From positions 6,239,501 through 6,303,500 of the forward strand of contig NZ_CP023692.1 of NCBI RefSeq assembly GCF_008704935.1: 64,000 bases of DNA, given 5' to 3'. This DNA is from Streptomyces vinaceus. GTDB taxonomy: Bacteria; Actinomycetota; Actinomycetes; Streptomycetales; Streptomycetaceae. The position numbers were made by a program, and so were the translations under genes. The notes below the pieces were generated by a model that saw only the letters and a list, made by a program, of their open reading frames with translations, did no database searches and had not been told where the DNA came from. Below, in pieces: positions 41,664-54,600 of the stretch; position 1 is the stretch's first letter, and each line of letters opens with the position of its first letter.

Positions 41664-42608
41664 TTGAACACTGCTGAGAACTGGCGGCCGCTGGAGCTCA
41701 CCCCCTCGGGCACCGGTGCCGATGCGACCCCTGCCGGGCTCGTGGAGTACATCGGACAGGCCGGCCTCGCCGAACTGCTCGTGCGGGAGAAGGCGCTGGT
41801 CTTCCGAGGCTTCGGAGTCTCCTCCGGGAGCTACGACACGGTTGCCGACGCCCTGCTGCCGCAGCGCCTGGCCTACGTCCACGGCAACTCCCCACGGACC
41901 AAGGTCGCCGCTGTCGGGAAGAACGTCTACACCTCCACTGAGTACGCGCCCGAGTACCAGATCTCCCTGCACAACGAGATGTCGTACGCTCACCAGTGGC
42001 CCGGACGCCTTCTGTTCTACTGCGACCGGGCCCCGTCCACCGGCGGCGCCACCCCGGTCGTCGACGGGCAGCTCTGGCTGGAATCCATCGACCCCGCCAT
42101 CCGGGAGGCCTTCGCCGGCGGCGTCCGCTACACCCAGAACCTGCACGGCGGCCACGGCTTGGGCAAGAGCTGGCAGGACACGTTCGAGACCGAGGACCGG
42201 GCCCAGGTGGAGGCCTTCCTCGCCGGCGCCGGCGCCGACTGGAAGTGGAAGTCCGACGGCACCTTGTGGATCACCCAGGTCGGCCCCGGGACCCTGCGAC
42301 ACCCGGTCAGCGGTACCGAGGTGTGGTTCAACCAGGCCGACCAGTTCCACGTCGCCGGCCTGGGCGAGGACGCAGCCCTGCTGATGGAGCTGATGTCCGA
42401 GGACGAGATGCCGCAGGCGGCGTCGTACGCGGACGGCACCCCGATCCCCGCCGAGCACATCATCCACATCCAGGAGGCCGGGCTCCGGCACGCAGTTGAC
42501 GTGAACTGGAACGCCGGAGACCTGCTCCTCATCGACAACATCCTGGTCGGTCACGGTCGCCGCCCCTACACCGGGAACCGGCGCGTACTGGTCGCGATGT
42601 CCGACTAG
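41664..42608 (+). CDS. SyrP-like TauD-family 2OG/Fe(II) hydroxylase
   Basis: A 314-residue TauD/TfdA-family oxygenase. The iron ligands are in ISLHNEMSY (HxE, about 105) and the distal His in LVGHGRRPYTGNRRVLVAM near the C-terminus, whose Arg residues bind 2-oxoglutarate. The closest known function is SyrP, which beta-hydroxylates Asp tethered to an NRPS. An Asp-type module (3) and an Asx-type module (6) are present, so one or both may become beta-hydroxylated; this is inference. TTG 41664 is supported by GGAGG 8 bases upstream. The 140 bases before it show no gene. Confidence 0.87.
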   Translation: MNTAENWRPLELTPSGTGADATPAGLVEYIGQAGLAELLVREKALVFRGFGVSSGSYDTVADALLPQRLAYVHGNSPRTKVAAVGKNVYTSTEYAPEYQISLHNEMSYAHQWPGRLLFYCDRAPSTGGATPVVDGQLWLESIDPAIREAFAGGVRYTQNLHGGHGLGKSWQDTFETEDRAQVEAFLAGAGADWKWKSDGTLWITQVGPGTLRHPVSGTEVWFNQADQFHVAGLGEDAALLMELMSEDEMPQAASYADGTPIPAEHIIHIQEAGLRHAVDVNWNAGDLLLIDNILVGHGRRPYTGNRRVLVAMSD

Positions 42609-42675
42609 TTCACCGCCCGTTGTTGGACGAGGTCGGGACAAGACCGACGAGCCCGAAGCCGACTGAGGAAAGAAC

Positions 42676-45600
42676 ATGACCACGAGTGACCGCCCCCGCA
42701 ACCTCCGTACCGGGCTCGAAGACGTCCTGCCGCTTTCGCCGCTGCAGGAGGGTCTGCTCTTCCACGCCCACTACGACGGCCACGAGCGCGACGTCTACAC
42801 GGTCCAGCTCGGCATCGACCTCACTGGCCCGCTCGACGCCGGCCGGCTCCAGGCGGCGGTCCACGGCCTGCTCCGACGCCACCCGCAGCTGCGCGCAGGA
42901 TTCCGGATGACCGCCTCGGGCAAGTCCGTGCAGTTCATTCCCCGGCAGGCGGACCCCGCATGGCAGGAGTCCGACCTCACGGCCCTGGAGCCCGCCGACC
43001 GCGACGCGGAACTCGACCGGATCGCCGAGCGTGAGCGCCGGGGCGGCTTCGACCTCGCCAGGCCCCCGCTGATCCGCCTGACCCTCGTTCGGCTGGAGCA
43101 GGAACTGCACCGGCTCATCCTGACCAACCACCACATCCTCATGGACGGCTGGTCGGGCCCGCTGGTCCTGCGGGAGCTCCTCGCCCTGTACGAGCACGGC
43201 GCCGACAGTGCGGTGCTGCCGCGCGCCACTCCTTACCGGGCCTTCCTCACCTGGCTGGCCAGGCAGGACCGGCGCGTTTCGCTGGAGGCGTGGCGGCAGG
43301 CACTCGACGGGCTGGACGAGCCCACCCGGGTCGCGCCGGCAGGCGGCCCCGACGACGTCGCGGCACCCGCCGAGCAGATCGCGCTGGACGTCCCGGACGA
43401 CCTGAGCGAGGCCCTTCGCCGGCAGGCCCGTGCCCACGGCACCACCATCAGCACCGTCCTCCAGGCGGCCTGGGCGATGCTGCTGAGCAAGCTCACCGGC
43501 CGCGAGGACGTCGCCTTCGGCTCCACAGTCTCGGTCCGCCCGCCCGAGATCCCCGGCGTCGAGAGCATGATCGGCCTGTTCATCAACACCATTCCGGTGC
43601 GGGTCCGGCTGCGGGCGCAGGAAACACTCGTCTCGCTGCTGACCCGGGTGCGCGACGAGCAGACCGCGCTGATGGACCACCAGTACCTCGGCCTCGCCGA
43701 CATCCAGAGCCTCGTCGGTATCGGTGAACTCTTCGACACCTCGGTCGTCTACGAGAACTACCCCGTCGACCGCGAAACCCTCGGCACGGCGGTCCGCGGT
43801 GTCCGTGTCACCGGCGCCGAAGGCCGGGACGCCACGCACTACGCGCTCGGCCTCATCGCCGCTTCCTACGGAGACCGACTGGAACTGCGGCTCGAACACC
43901 GCCCGGACCTCTTCGACCGGGCTGCCGCCGACACCGTCCTGGCCCGCTACCGCCGGATCCTCGAAGCCTTCGCCGCCTCCCCCGAGCTCCCCTCGGGGCG
44001 GGTGGACGCCCTCGGCGACGCCGAGCGCCGGATGCTCCTCGAAACCTTCAACGACACCGGCCAGGGAGCCACGGATGCCACCGTGGTCGGCATCCTCCAG
44101 GAGCAGGCCGACCGCACCCCCGACCGCACCGCCGTCGTCTTCGCCGGCGCCGCCGTCAGCTTCGCCGAGTTCAACGCCGAGACCAACAGGCTGGCCCACC
44201 ACCTGCTCGCCCAGCACATCAGCGCCGAGGACGTGGTCGCCCTCGCCCTGCCGCGCTCGACGCAGGCCCTCGCCGCCCTGTTCGCCGTACTGAAGACCGG
44301 CGCCGCCTACCTGCCGCTCGACCCCGACGACCCCGCGGACCGCGTCGCCACCCTCCTCGACGACGCCCGGCCCGTCCTGGTGCTCACGACACGGGAGCGC
44401 GCCGCCACGCTGCCCCGCACCGCCGTTCCCACCATCACCCTGAACGATCCGGCCGTCATGCGGGACCTGGCGCAGCGCCCCGCCACGAACCCGGTGGACG
44501 CCGACCGGGCATGCCCACTGCTCCCCGAGCACATGGCCTACGTGCACTACACCTCGGGCTCCACCGGCAAGCCCAAGGGAGTGGCCGTGCCTCACCGCGG
44601 GCTCGCGAGCCTCTTCGCCAGCCATCTGGCCCAGGTGTACGTCCCGGCGACCGAGGCGCTGGGCACGGAGTGCGTCCGTGTCGCGCACACCGCCGCGATG
44701 TCCTCCGACGCGCTCTGGCCGCCCCTGCTGTGGATGCTCGCCGGGCACGAACTGCACCTCGTCGAGGACGTGGTACGCCGGGACGCCGAGGCGCTCGTCG
44801 GCTACGTCACCGGCCACGGCATCGACGTCGTCGACGTCACCCCCTCCTACGGCCGACTCCTGCTCGCCCAGGACCTGCTGAACGACGCCGCGGAGACAGG
44901 CGGCACCACCCCGGCCGCAGTCATGGTCGGCGGCGAAGCCGTTCCCCCGTCCCTCTGGGAGCAGTTGCGGGCCTCGGCACCGCTGAGCCACAACTTCTAC
45001 GGGCCGACCGAGACCACGGTGGACTCCGTCGTGGCATCCGTCAACGACAGCGAGCAGCCGGTCATCGGACGCCCCGTCGGGGACACGCGGGTGTATGTCC
45101 TGGATGGTGGGTTGCGGCCGGTGCCGGTGGGGACGCCGGGTGAGTTGTTCATCGCGGGTTCTGGTGTGGCGCGCGGGTATGTGGGTCGTCCGGATCTGAC
45201 GGCGGAGCGGTTCGTGGCGGATCCGTTCGGTGGTCGTGGTGGCCGGATGTACCGGACGGGTGATGTGGTGCGGTGGCGTGCGGATGGGAACCTTGAGTTC
45301 CTGGGGCGTGCCGACGACCAGGTGAAGATCCGCGGCTATCGCATCGAGCCGGGCGAGATCGAGTCGGCGGTGTGCAGGATCGGCGATCTCGCACAGGCCG
45401 CCGTCATCGTCCACGAGGACGAGGCCACCGGCGCCCCGCGCCTGGCCGCCTACGTCGTGCCGCGCCCCGGACAGCGGACCGACGTGCACGCCCTCCGGCG
45501 TGCGGCCGCCGCGGAACTGCCGAGCCACATGGTCCCGACCGCGATGGTGGTGCTGGACGTGCTGCCGTTGTCGGTGAACGGCAAGGTCGATCGTGCTGCG

Positions 45601-48600
45601 CTGCCGGTGCCGGAGTTCGGTGTGGGTGGGGTGGGTCGTGGTCCGCGTAGTCCGCAGGAGGAGATCTTGTGCGGGCTGTTTGCGGAGGTGCTGGGTGTTG
45701 GGCGGGTCGGTATCGATGACGGGTTCTTCGAGCTGGGTGGTCATTCGCTGTCGGCGACGCGTCTGGTGAGCCGGGTGCGTTCGGTGTTGGGTGTGGAGTT
45801 GCCGGTGCGGGCGCTGTTCGAGGCGCCTACGGTGGCGGGTCTGTCGGTGTGGGTGCGGGAGTCGGGTGCGGTGGCGCGGGCGCCGCTTGCGCCGGTGGCC
45901 CGTCCCGAGGTGCTGCCTTTGTCTTTCGCTCAGCGCCGGCTGTGGTTCCTCAACCGGCTGGAGCACGGCGAGGCCCGGTACAACATGACGTTGTCCCTGC
46001 GGCTTTCGGGGGTGTTGGACCGTGCTGCGCTGGGTGTCGCTCTGCAGGACGTGATGGGCCGTCATGAGAGTCTGCGGACGGTGTTTCCCGAGGTGGACGG
46101 GGTGCCGCAGCAGGTGGTGCTGGACGCTGCGTCGGTCTCGTCGGAATTCGATGTGGTCGAGGTCGACGAGGCCGGCCTGGCCGATGCGCTCACGGGCGTG
46201 ACGGTGGCCGACTTCGACCTGACCTCGGAAATCCCGTTGCGGGCACGGTTGTTCGCGCTGGGGGCGGATGAGCATGTGCTGGCGGTGGTGATGCATCACA
46301 TTGCTGGTGACGGCTGGTCGGTGGGTCCGTTGGCGCGTGATCTGGCGGCGGCGTACGCGGCGCGGTGCGAGGGCGAGGCGCCGGTGTGGTCGGCGCTGCC
46401 CGTGCAGTACGCGGACTATGCGCTGTGGCAGCGGGAAGTCCTTGGCAGTGAGGATGATCCGGAGAGCGCGGTCTCGCGGCAGCTCGCGTTCTGGAAGAGC
46501 AGCCTTGAAGGCCTCCCGGAAGAGATCTCCCTACCCGTCGACCGGCCCAGGGACGAGCTGCAGAGCGCACAGCCCGGCCGCGTCATCCGGTTCACCCTCG
46601 ACCCCGAGCTCCACCGGGCCATGACGGCCCTCGCCCGCACCCGTGGCGCCACCATCTTCATGGTGCTCCAGGCCGGACTCGCCGGTCTGCTGAGCCGGCT
46701 GGGCGCAGGCACCGACATCCCGATCGGCGCTCCGATCGCGGGCCGCACCGACGACGCGCTCGACGACCTGGTCGGGTTCTTCGTGAACACCCTTGTCCTG
46801 CGGACCGACACCAGCGGCGACCCCTCCTTCCGTGAGCTGCTCGGACGGGTGCGCGCCGCGGATCTGGCGGCGTACGAGAACCAGGACCTGCCGTTCGAGC
46901 GGCTGGTGGAGGTCCTCAACCCGGCCCGGTCATTGACCCGCCACCCGCTGTTCCAAGTCTGGTTGGCCCTGGACAACACCCCCGACGGGACCCTGAACCT
47001 CCCCGGGCTGAGCATCGCGATCGAGCCGACCGCCGACACGCTCTCGAAGTTCGACCTTCTCCTCAGCCTGCGTGAGCGCCACGACGCTGACGGCGTACCC
47101 GCCGGTATCGAAGGCATCGCGCGGTACAACGCCGGCCTCTTCGACCACACCACCGTGGAATCGGCTCTGAAACGTCTGGCGCGTCTGCTGCGGGCCTCCG
47201 TCACCGACCCCGGCACCCCGATCAGCCGGGCGGACCTGCTCTCCGCCGAGGAGCGCGATCTGCTTCTGCGCGAGTGGAACGACACGGACCGCCCGGCTCC
47301 GGCAGAGCTGCTGCCCCGCATGTTCGAGGTGCAGGCCGCTCTCACCCCCGAGGCCCCCGCGGTATCGTACGACGACACCGTCCTGACCTACGCCGACCTG
47401 GAAACCCGCGCCAACCGGCTCGCGCACCACCTGATCGGGCTCGGCGCGGGCCCCGAGCAGGTCGTGGCCGTCGCCCTGCCGCGCTCCCCGGAACTCATGG
47501 TGGCCCTGCTCGCCGTCGCGAAGACCGGGGCCGCCTACCTGCCGCTCGACACGGAGTACCCGGCCGAGCGCCTCACCCTCATGCAGGCCGACACCGCACC
47601 GCGGGTTCTCGTCACGACCAAGGACGCACCGGCCGGGCCGGCCGCACCGGGAACCATCACGCTGGTGATCGACGCCCCTGAAGTCGCCGCCCACGTGGAG
47701 CGGCAGCCGGCGACTCCTCCCTCGGACGCCGAACGCGTGCAGCCTCTGCACCCGCGTAACGCGGCCTACGTGATCTATACCTCCGGGTCCACGGGTACCC
47801 CGAAGGGCGTCATGGTCGAGCACGGAGCGCTCGCCGACTATCTGGCGGGCGCACGTGCCGGATACCCGAGCACCCGCGGCGCAGCCCTGCTGCACTCCTC
47901 CGTCTCGTTCGACATGACGGTCACCGCCCTCTACGTCCCGCTGATCTCCGGCGGATGCGTGGTCATCGGCTCCCTCCGGGACGCCGACACTGGGCGGGCG
48001 CCGCAGACCGGGCCGTACACCTTCCTGAAGGCCACCCCCAGCCATCTGTCGTTGCTCATGGAGCTGCCCGCGGAGTACGCCCCGACGAGCGAACTGCTCC
48101 TGGCCGGCGAGCCCGTCAATGCCGCCGCCCTCGAAGCCTGGCGGCGCCGCCACCCGGAAGTCGCCGTGCGCAATGTCTACGGCCCGACCGAAACCACCGT
48201 CAGCGCCACCGAGTACGTGCTTGCTCCCGGGCAGCCGTTCGACGAGCACAACCTGCCGATCGGACGCCCCCTGGAGAACATGCGGGTGTATGTCCTGGAT
48301 GGTGGGTTGCGGCCGGTGCCGGTGGGGACGCCGGGTGAGTTGTTCATCGCGGGTTCTGGTGTGGCGCGCGGGTATGTGGGTCGTCCGGGTCTGACGGCGG
48401 AGCGGTTCGTGGCGGATCCGTTCGGTGGTCGTGGTGGCCGGATGTACCGGACGGGTGATGTGGTGCGGTGGCGTGCGGATGGGAACCTTGAGTTCCTGGG
48501 GCGTGCCGACGACCAGGTGAAGATCCGCGGCTATCGCATCGAGCCGGGCGAGATCGAGTCGGCGCTGCTGTCCTGCCCGGGTGTCGCCCAGGCCGTCGCG

Positions 48601-51600
48601 GTGGTCCGTGAGGACCGGCCCGGAGACCGGCGGCTCGTCTCCTATGTCACCGGAGACGCGGGCGCCAAGGCCCTGCACGGCCAACGCGTGCGGGCGTCCG
48701 CGGCCACCCTCCTGCCGGAGTTCATGGTGCCGGCGGTGGTGGTGGTGCTGGACGTGCTGCCGTTGTCGGTGAACGGCAAGGTCGATCGTGCTGCGCTGCC
48801 GGTGCCGGAGTTCGGTGTGGGTGGGGTGGGTCGTGGTCCGCGTAGTCCGCAGGAGGAGATCTTGTGCGGGCTGTTTGCGGAGGTGCTGGGTGTTGGGCGG
48901 GTCGGTATCGATGACGGGTTCTTCGAGCTGGGTGGTCATTCGCTGTCGGCGACGCGTCTGGTGAGCCGGGTGCGTTCGGTGTTGGGTGTGGAGTTGCCGG
49001 TGCGGGCGCTGTTCGAGGCGCCTACGGTGGCGGGTCTGTCGGTGTGGGTGCGGGAGTCGGGTGCGGTGGCGCGGGCGCCGCTTGCGCCGGTGGCCCGTCC
49101 CGAGGTGCTGCCTTTGTCTTTCGCTCAGCGCCGGCTGTGGTTCCTCAACCGGCTGGACGGTCTGAACCCCGCCTACCACGTGCCTCTGGTGGTGCGCATG
49201 TCCGGTGTGCTGGACCGGGATGCGCTGCGGCGTGCACTGGATGACGTGGTGGGGCGCCACGAGAGTCTGCGGACGGTGTTTCCCGAGGTGGACGGGGTGC
49301 CGCAGCAGGTGGTCCTGGATGCCGCCTCGGTCTCCCTCGGCTTCGAGGCCGTCGATGTCGACGAGGTGGGTCTGGCTGCCGCTTTGGCGGACGTGACGTC
49401 GGCCGGGTTCGATCTCCGTGTCGATGTGCCGTTGCGGGCACGGTTGTTCGCGCTGGGGGCGGATGAGCATGTGCTGGCGGTGGTGATGCATCACATTGCT
49501 GGTGACGGCTGGTCGGTGGGTCCGTTGGCGCGTGATCTGGCGGCGGCGTACGCGGCGCGGTGCGAGGGCGAGGCGCCGGTGTGGTCGGCGCTGCCCGTGC
49601 AGTACGCGGACTATGCGCTGTGGCAGCGGGAAGTCCTTGGCAGTGAGGATGATCCGGAGAGCGCGGTCTCGCGGCAGCTCGCGTTCTGGAAGAGCAGCCT
49701 TGAAGGCCTCCCCGAGGAGATCTCCCTACCGGTGGACCGGGTGCGGCCGCTGGAGCCGAGTCACCGTGGTGGTTCGGTGCCGCTGGCGCTGGGTGCCGGG
49801 AGTCATCGTGCGCTGCGTGCGTTGGCCCGTGAGGGCGGGGCGAGCATGTTCATGGTGGTGCAGGCGGCTGTGGCGGGACTGCTGAGCCGGCTGGGGTCGG
49901 GTACCGACATTCCGATCGGTGCTCCGATCGCGGGCCGCACCGATGACGCGCTGGAGGACCTGGTCGGGTTCTTCGTGAACACCCTTGTCCTGCGGACCGA
50001 CACCAGCGGGGATCCTTCCTTCCGTGAGTTGGTGGGCCGGGTGCGCGCCGCGGATCTGGCGGCGTACGAGAACCAGGACCTGCCGTTCGAGCGGCTGGTG
50101 GAGGTCCTCAACCCAGCCCGGTCGCTGGCCCGCAATCCGCTGTTCCAGGTGATGGTGGCGTTGCAGAACCTGGACCGGCCGGTGGCGGAGTTCGCGGGTC
50201 TGCGGGTGCGTGGTGCGGATGCCGGCGGGGTGACCGCCAAGTTCGATCTCTCGTTCCACATGGCGGAGCGTTTCGGTGCGGACGGCAGTGCTGCGGGCAT
50301 CGAGGGGGTTGTCGAGTACTCCGAGGACCTGTTCGACCGGTCCACGGTGGAGTCGCTGGCGGCCCGGCTGATACGGCTGTTCGAAGCGGCGGTCGCCGAT
50401 CCGGACCGGTCGCTGACCGGGCTGGACATCCTCACGCCCGCCGAACGCCACCAGCTCCTCACCACCTGGAACGACACCGACGCCCCGGCCGAGTTCGAGG
50501 ATGTCGTCGGACGGATCCGCACGGTCGCCGAGCGCATGCCCGACACCGTCGGAATCACCGACGACCACGCCACCCTCACCTACCGGGAACTGCTGGCCCG
50601 GGCGGACGCGGTCGCCCGCTGGCTGCGGTCCCGAGGAGCCGGAGCGGAGACGCGGGTCGCACTCCTGGCCGAGGCCGGCATCGATGCCGTCGTCGCCTTC
50701 CTCGGTGTCCTGGCAGCCGGAGCCACGTACGTACCGCTCGACCCCCGTTCACCCGCCGCCCGCCTGTCGGAACTGCTCTCCGACGCCGGCGTCCGCTGGA
50801 TCCTGGCCGACCGCGGCGAAGGAGCGACGGCCCGGGAGCTCGCCGCCGGCACGGGCGGCGCGGTCGAGGCTGTCCTCGTGGAGGACGCGCAGGCGGACCG
50901 GCCGGAGTCGGAGCCCCCGCGCCGGCCGCACCGGGAGGACCTCGCCTACGTGATCTACACCTCCGGTTCCACCGGCCGGCCCAAGGGCGCCATGGTGCAC
51001 CGCGCGGGCATGACCAACCACCTCCTCGCCAAGATCGAGGACCTCGGGCTCACGCACGAGGACTCCCTCGTCCAGAACGCCCCGCTCACCTTCGACGTCT
51101 CCGTCTGGCAGATGCTCGCGCCCCTGGTCGTCGGCGGCCGCGTCCGCGCCGTCGGCTCCGGCACGGCTGCCGACCCCGCGGCACTCTTCGCGATGGTCGA
51201 CAGCGAGGACATCTCCGTCCTGGAGGTCGTCCCCTCGCTGCTGCGGGCGACGCTGGACCAGTGGGACGACGGGCTTCCCGTGCCCGGCCTGCGGAACCTG
51301 CGGCACCTGGTGGCCACCGGTGAGGACCTGCCGGCCGACCTCTGCCGACGCTGGTTCGAGCGCTTCCCGCACATCCCGATCACCAATGCCTACGGTCCGG
51401 CCGAGTGCTCCGACGACGTCGCGCACGCCGTGATCACCTCTGCTCCCCTCCGGGATGGACGGCCGGTCCCGATCGGATCGCCAGTCCGCAACACCCGGCT
51501 CCATGTGCTGGGCAACGGGCTGGAGCTCTTGCCGGTCGGCGTCGAGGGCGACCTCTACGTGGGCGGCGCCGGCGTCGGCCGCGGCTACCTCGGCGACCCG

Positions 51601-54600
51601 GCGAAGACGGCGGCCGCGTTCCCGCCGGACCCGTTCTCCGCAACCCCCGGCAGCCGCATGTACCGCACGGGAGACCGTGTCCGGCGCCGCGCGGACGGCC
51701 AGCTCGAGTTCCTCGGACGCCAGGACCACCAGGTCAAGATTCGCGGACGCCGTGTCGAACTCGGAGAGATCCAGGCCGCCCTGCGTACCGCCGCCGGTGT
51801 TTCCGATGCCGTGGTCGTGCTCGTCCCGGCTCCCGAGGGACAGCCGCAGCTCGTCGGCTACGTGGCGGGAACCGCAGATCCGCAGGCGGTACGCGCACGG
51901 GCCATGCGTCTCCTGCCGGAGTTCATGGTGCCGGCGGTGGTGGTGGTGCTGGACGTGCTGCCGTTGTCGGTGAACGGCAAGGTCGATCGTGCTGCGCTGC
52001 CGGTGCCGGAGTTCGGTGTGGGTGGGGTGGGTCGTGGTCCGCGTAGTCCGCAGGAGGAGATCTTGTGCGGGCTGTTTGCGGAGGTGCTGGGTGTTGGGCG
52101 GGTCGGTATCGATGACGGGTTCTTCGAGCTGGGTGGTCATTCGCTGTCGGCGACGCGTCTGGTGAGCCGGGTGCGTTCGGTGTTGGGTGTGGAGTTGCCG
52201 GTGCGGGCGCTGTTCGAGGCGCCTACGGTGGCGGGTCTGTCGGTGTGGGTGCGGGAGTCGGGTGCGGTGGCGCGGGCGCCGCTTGCGCCGGTGGCCCGTC
52301 CCGAGGTGCTGCCTTTGTCTTTCGCTCAGCGCCGGCTGTGGTTCCTCAACCGGCTGGAGCACGGCGAGGCCCGGTACAACATGACGTTGTCCCTGCGGCT
52401 TTCGGGGGTGTTGGACCGTGCTGCGCTGGGTGTCGCTCTGCAGGACGTGATGGGCCGTCATGAGAGTCTGCGGACGGTGTTTCCCGAGGTGGACGGGGTG
52501 CCGCAGCAGGTGGTGCTGGACGCTGCGTCGGTCTCGTCGGAATTCGATGTGGTCGAGGTCGACGAGGCCGGCCTGGCCGATGCGCTCACGGGCGTGACGG
52601 TGGCCGACTTCGACCTGACCTCGGAAATCCCGTTGCGGGCACGGTTGTTCGCGCTGGGGGCGGATGAGCATGTGCTGGCGGTGGTGATGCATCACATTGC
52701 TGGTGACGGCTGGTCGGTGGGTCCGTTGGCGCGTGATCTGGCGGCGGCGTACGCGGCGCGGTGCGAGGGCGAGGCGCCGGTGTGGTCGGCGCTGCCCGTG
52801 CAGTACGCGGACTATGCGCTGTGGCAGCGGGAAGTCCTTGGCAGTGAGGATGATCCGGAGAGCGCGGTCTCGCGGCAGCTCGCGTTCTGGAAGAGCAGCC
52901 TTGAAGGCCTCCCCGAGGAGATCTCCCTACCGGTGGACCGGGTGCGGCCGCTGGAGCCGAGTCACCGTGGTGGTTCGGTGCCGCTGGCGCTGGGTGCCGG
53001 GAGTCATCGTGCGCTGCGTGCGTTGGCCCGTGAGGGCGGGGCGAGCATGTTCATGGTGGTGCAGGCGGCTGTGGCGGGACTGCTGAGCCGGCTGGGGTCG
53101 GGTACCGACATTCCGATCGGTGCTCCGATCGCGGGCCGCACCGATGACGCGCTGGAGGACCTGGTCGGGTTCTTCGTGAACACCCTTGTCCTGCGGACCG
53201 ACACCAGCGGGGATCCTTCCTTCCGTGAGTTGGTGGGCCGGGTGCGCGCCGCGGATCTGGCGGCGTACGAGAACCAGGACCTGCCGTTCGAGCGGCTGGT
53301 GGAGGTCCTCAACCCAGCCCGGTCGCTGGCCCGCAATCCGCTGTTCCAGGTGATGGTGGCGTTGCAGAACCTGGACCGGCCGGTGGCGGAGTTCGCGGGT
53401 CTGCGGGTGCGTGGTGCGGATGCCGGCGGGGTGACCGCCAAGTTCGATCTCTCGTTCCACATGGCGGAGCGTTTCGGTGCGGACGGCAGTGCTGCGGGCA
53501 TCGAGGGGGTTGTCGAGTACTCCGAGGACCTGTTCGACCGGTCCACGGTGGAGTCGCTGGCGGCCCGGCTGATACGGCTGTTCGAAGCGGCGGTCGCCGA
53601 TCCGGACCGGTCGCTGACCGGGCTGGACATCCTCACGCCCGCCGAACGCCACCAGCTCCTCACCACCTGGAACGACACCGACCAGGAGGTGTCCGCCGCC
53701 ACCCTCCCCGTTCTCTTCGAAGCGCAGGCAGCCCGTAACCCGAAGCACCCGGCGGTCGTGTTCGGCGACACCGTACTGTCGTACGCCGACTTCAACGCCG
53801 CCGCCAACCGTCTCGCCCGGCTCCTGGCCGCCCGCGGTGCCGGTCCCGAGCGGATCGTCGCCCTCGCGCTGCCGCGGTCCGCGGACCTCGTGATCGCGAT
53901 GTACGCCGTGGCGAAGACCGGCGCCGCCTACCTGCCCGTCGATCCGCAGCAGCCCGCGGCCCGTACCCTGGCCGTGCTCGACGAGGCCCGGGTGGTGCTC
54001 GCGGTCGCTGACCGGGGCTTCAGCGACACCCTGTCGGGCGAGGGCGCCACCCCGTGGCTCGTGCTCGACGACCAAGACGTACAGCGGGAGCTGGCCGAGC
54101 AGGCAGCGGCGGACCTGACGGACGAGGAGCGCACCACGCCCCTGCTGTCACAGCACCCGGCCTACGTCATCTACACCTCCGGCTCCACCGGTCGGCCGAA
54201 GGGCGTCGTGGTCTCGCACGAGGCCATCGTCAACCGGCTGCACTGGATGCAGGACACCTATCCGCAGGGCCCGCAGGACCGGGTCCTGCAGAAGACGCCG
54301 GCGGGCTTCGACGTCTCCGTCTGGGAGTTCTTCTGGCCGCTCCAGGTAGGCGCGACCCTCGTGGTCGCCAAGCCGGACGGACACCGGGACCCTGCCTACC
54401 TCGCCGGTCTCATCCAGGACCGGCAGATCACCACGGCGCACTTCGTGCCGTCCATGCTGAGCGCCTTCCTCTCGGAGGAGACCGCGAGACGGTGCGACAG
54501 TCTGCGCACGGTCTTCAGCAGCGGCGAGGCCCTCCCGCCGGAGACGGCCGAGGCGTTCCGTTCCCTCCTCGGTGCCCGGCTGCACAACCTCTACGGCCCC

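Noticed and set aside
44690..44740. Loss of the amino-binding Asp235 in adenylation domain 5
   Set aside because: A direct alignment puts Ser there, but the segment is one residue shorter than in PheA; with a gap the Asp of SDALW takes that place.
42610..46299. Long open frames antisense to the NRPS genes (for example on the minus strand here and 54148-60831)
   Set aside because: They are a by-product of very high GC third positions; the translations are low-complexity and His/Arg-rich with no domains.
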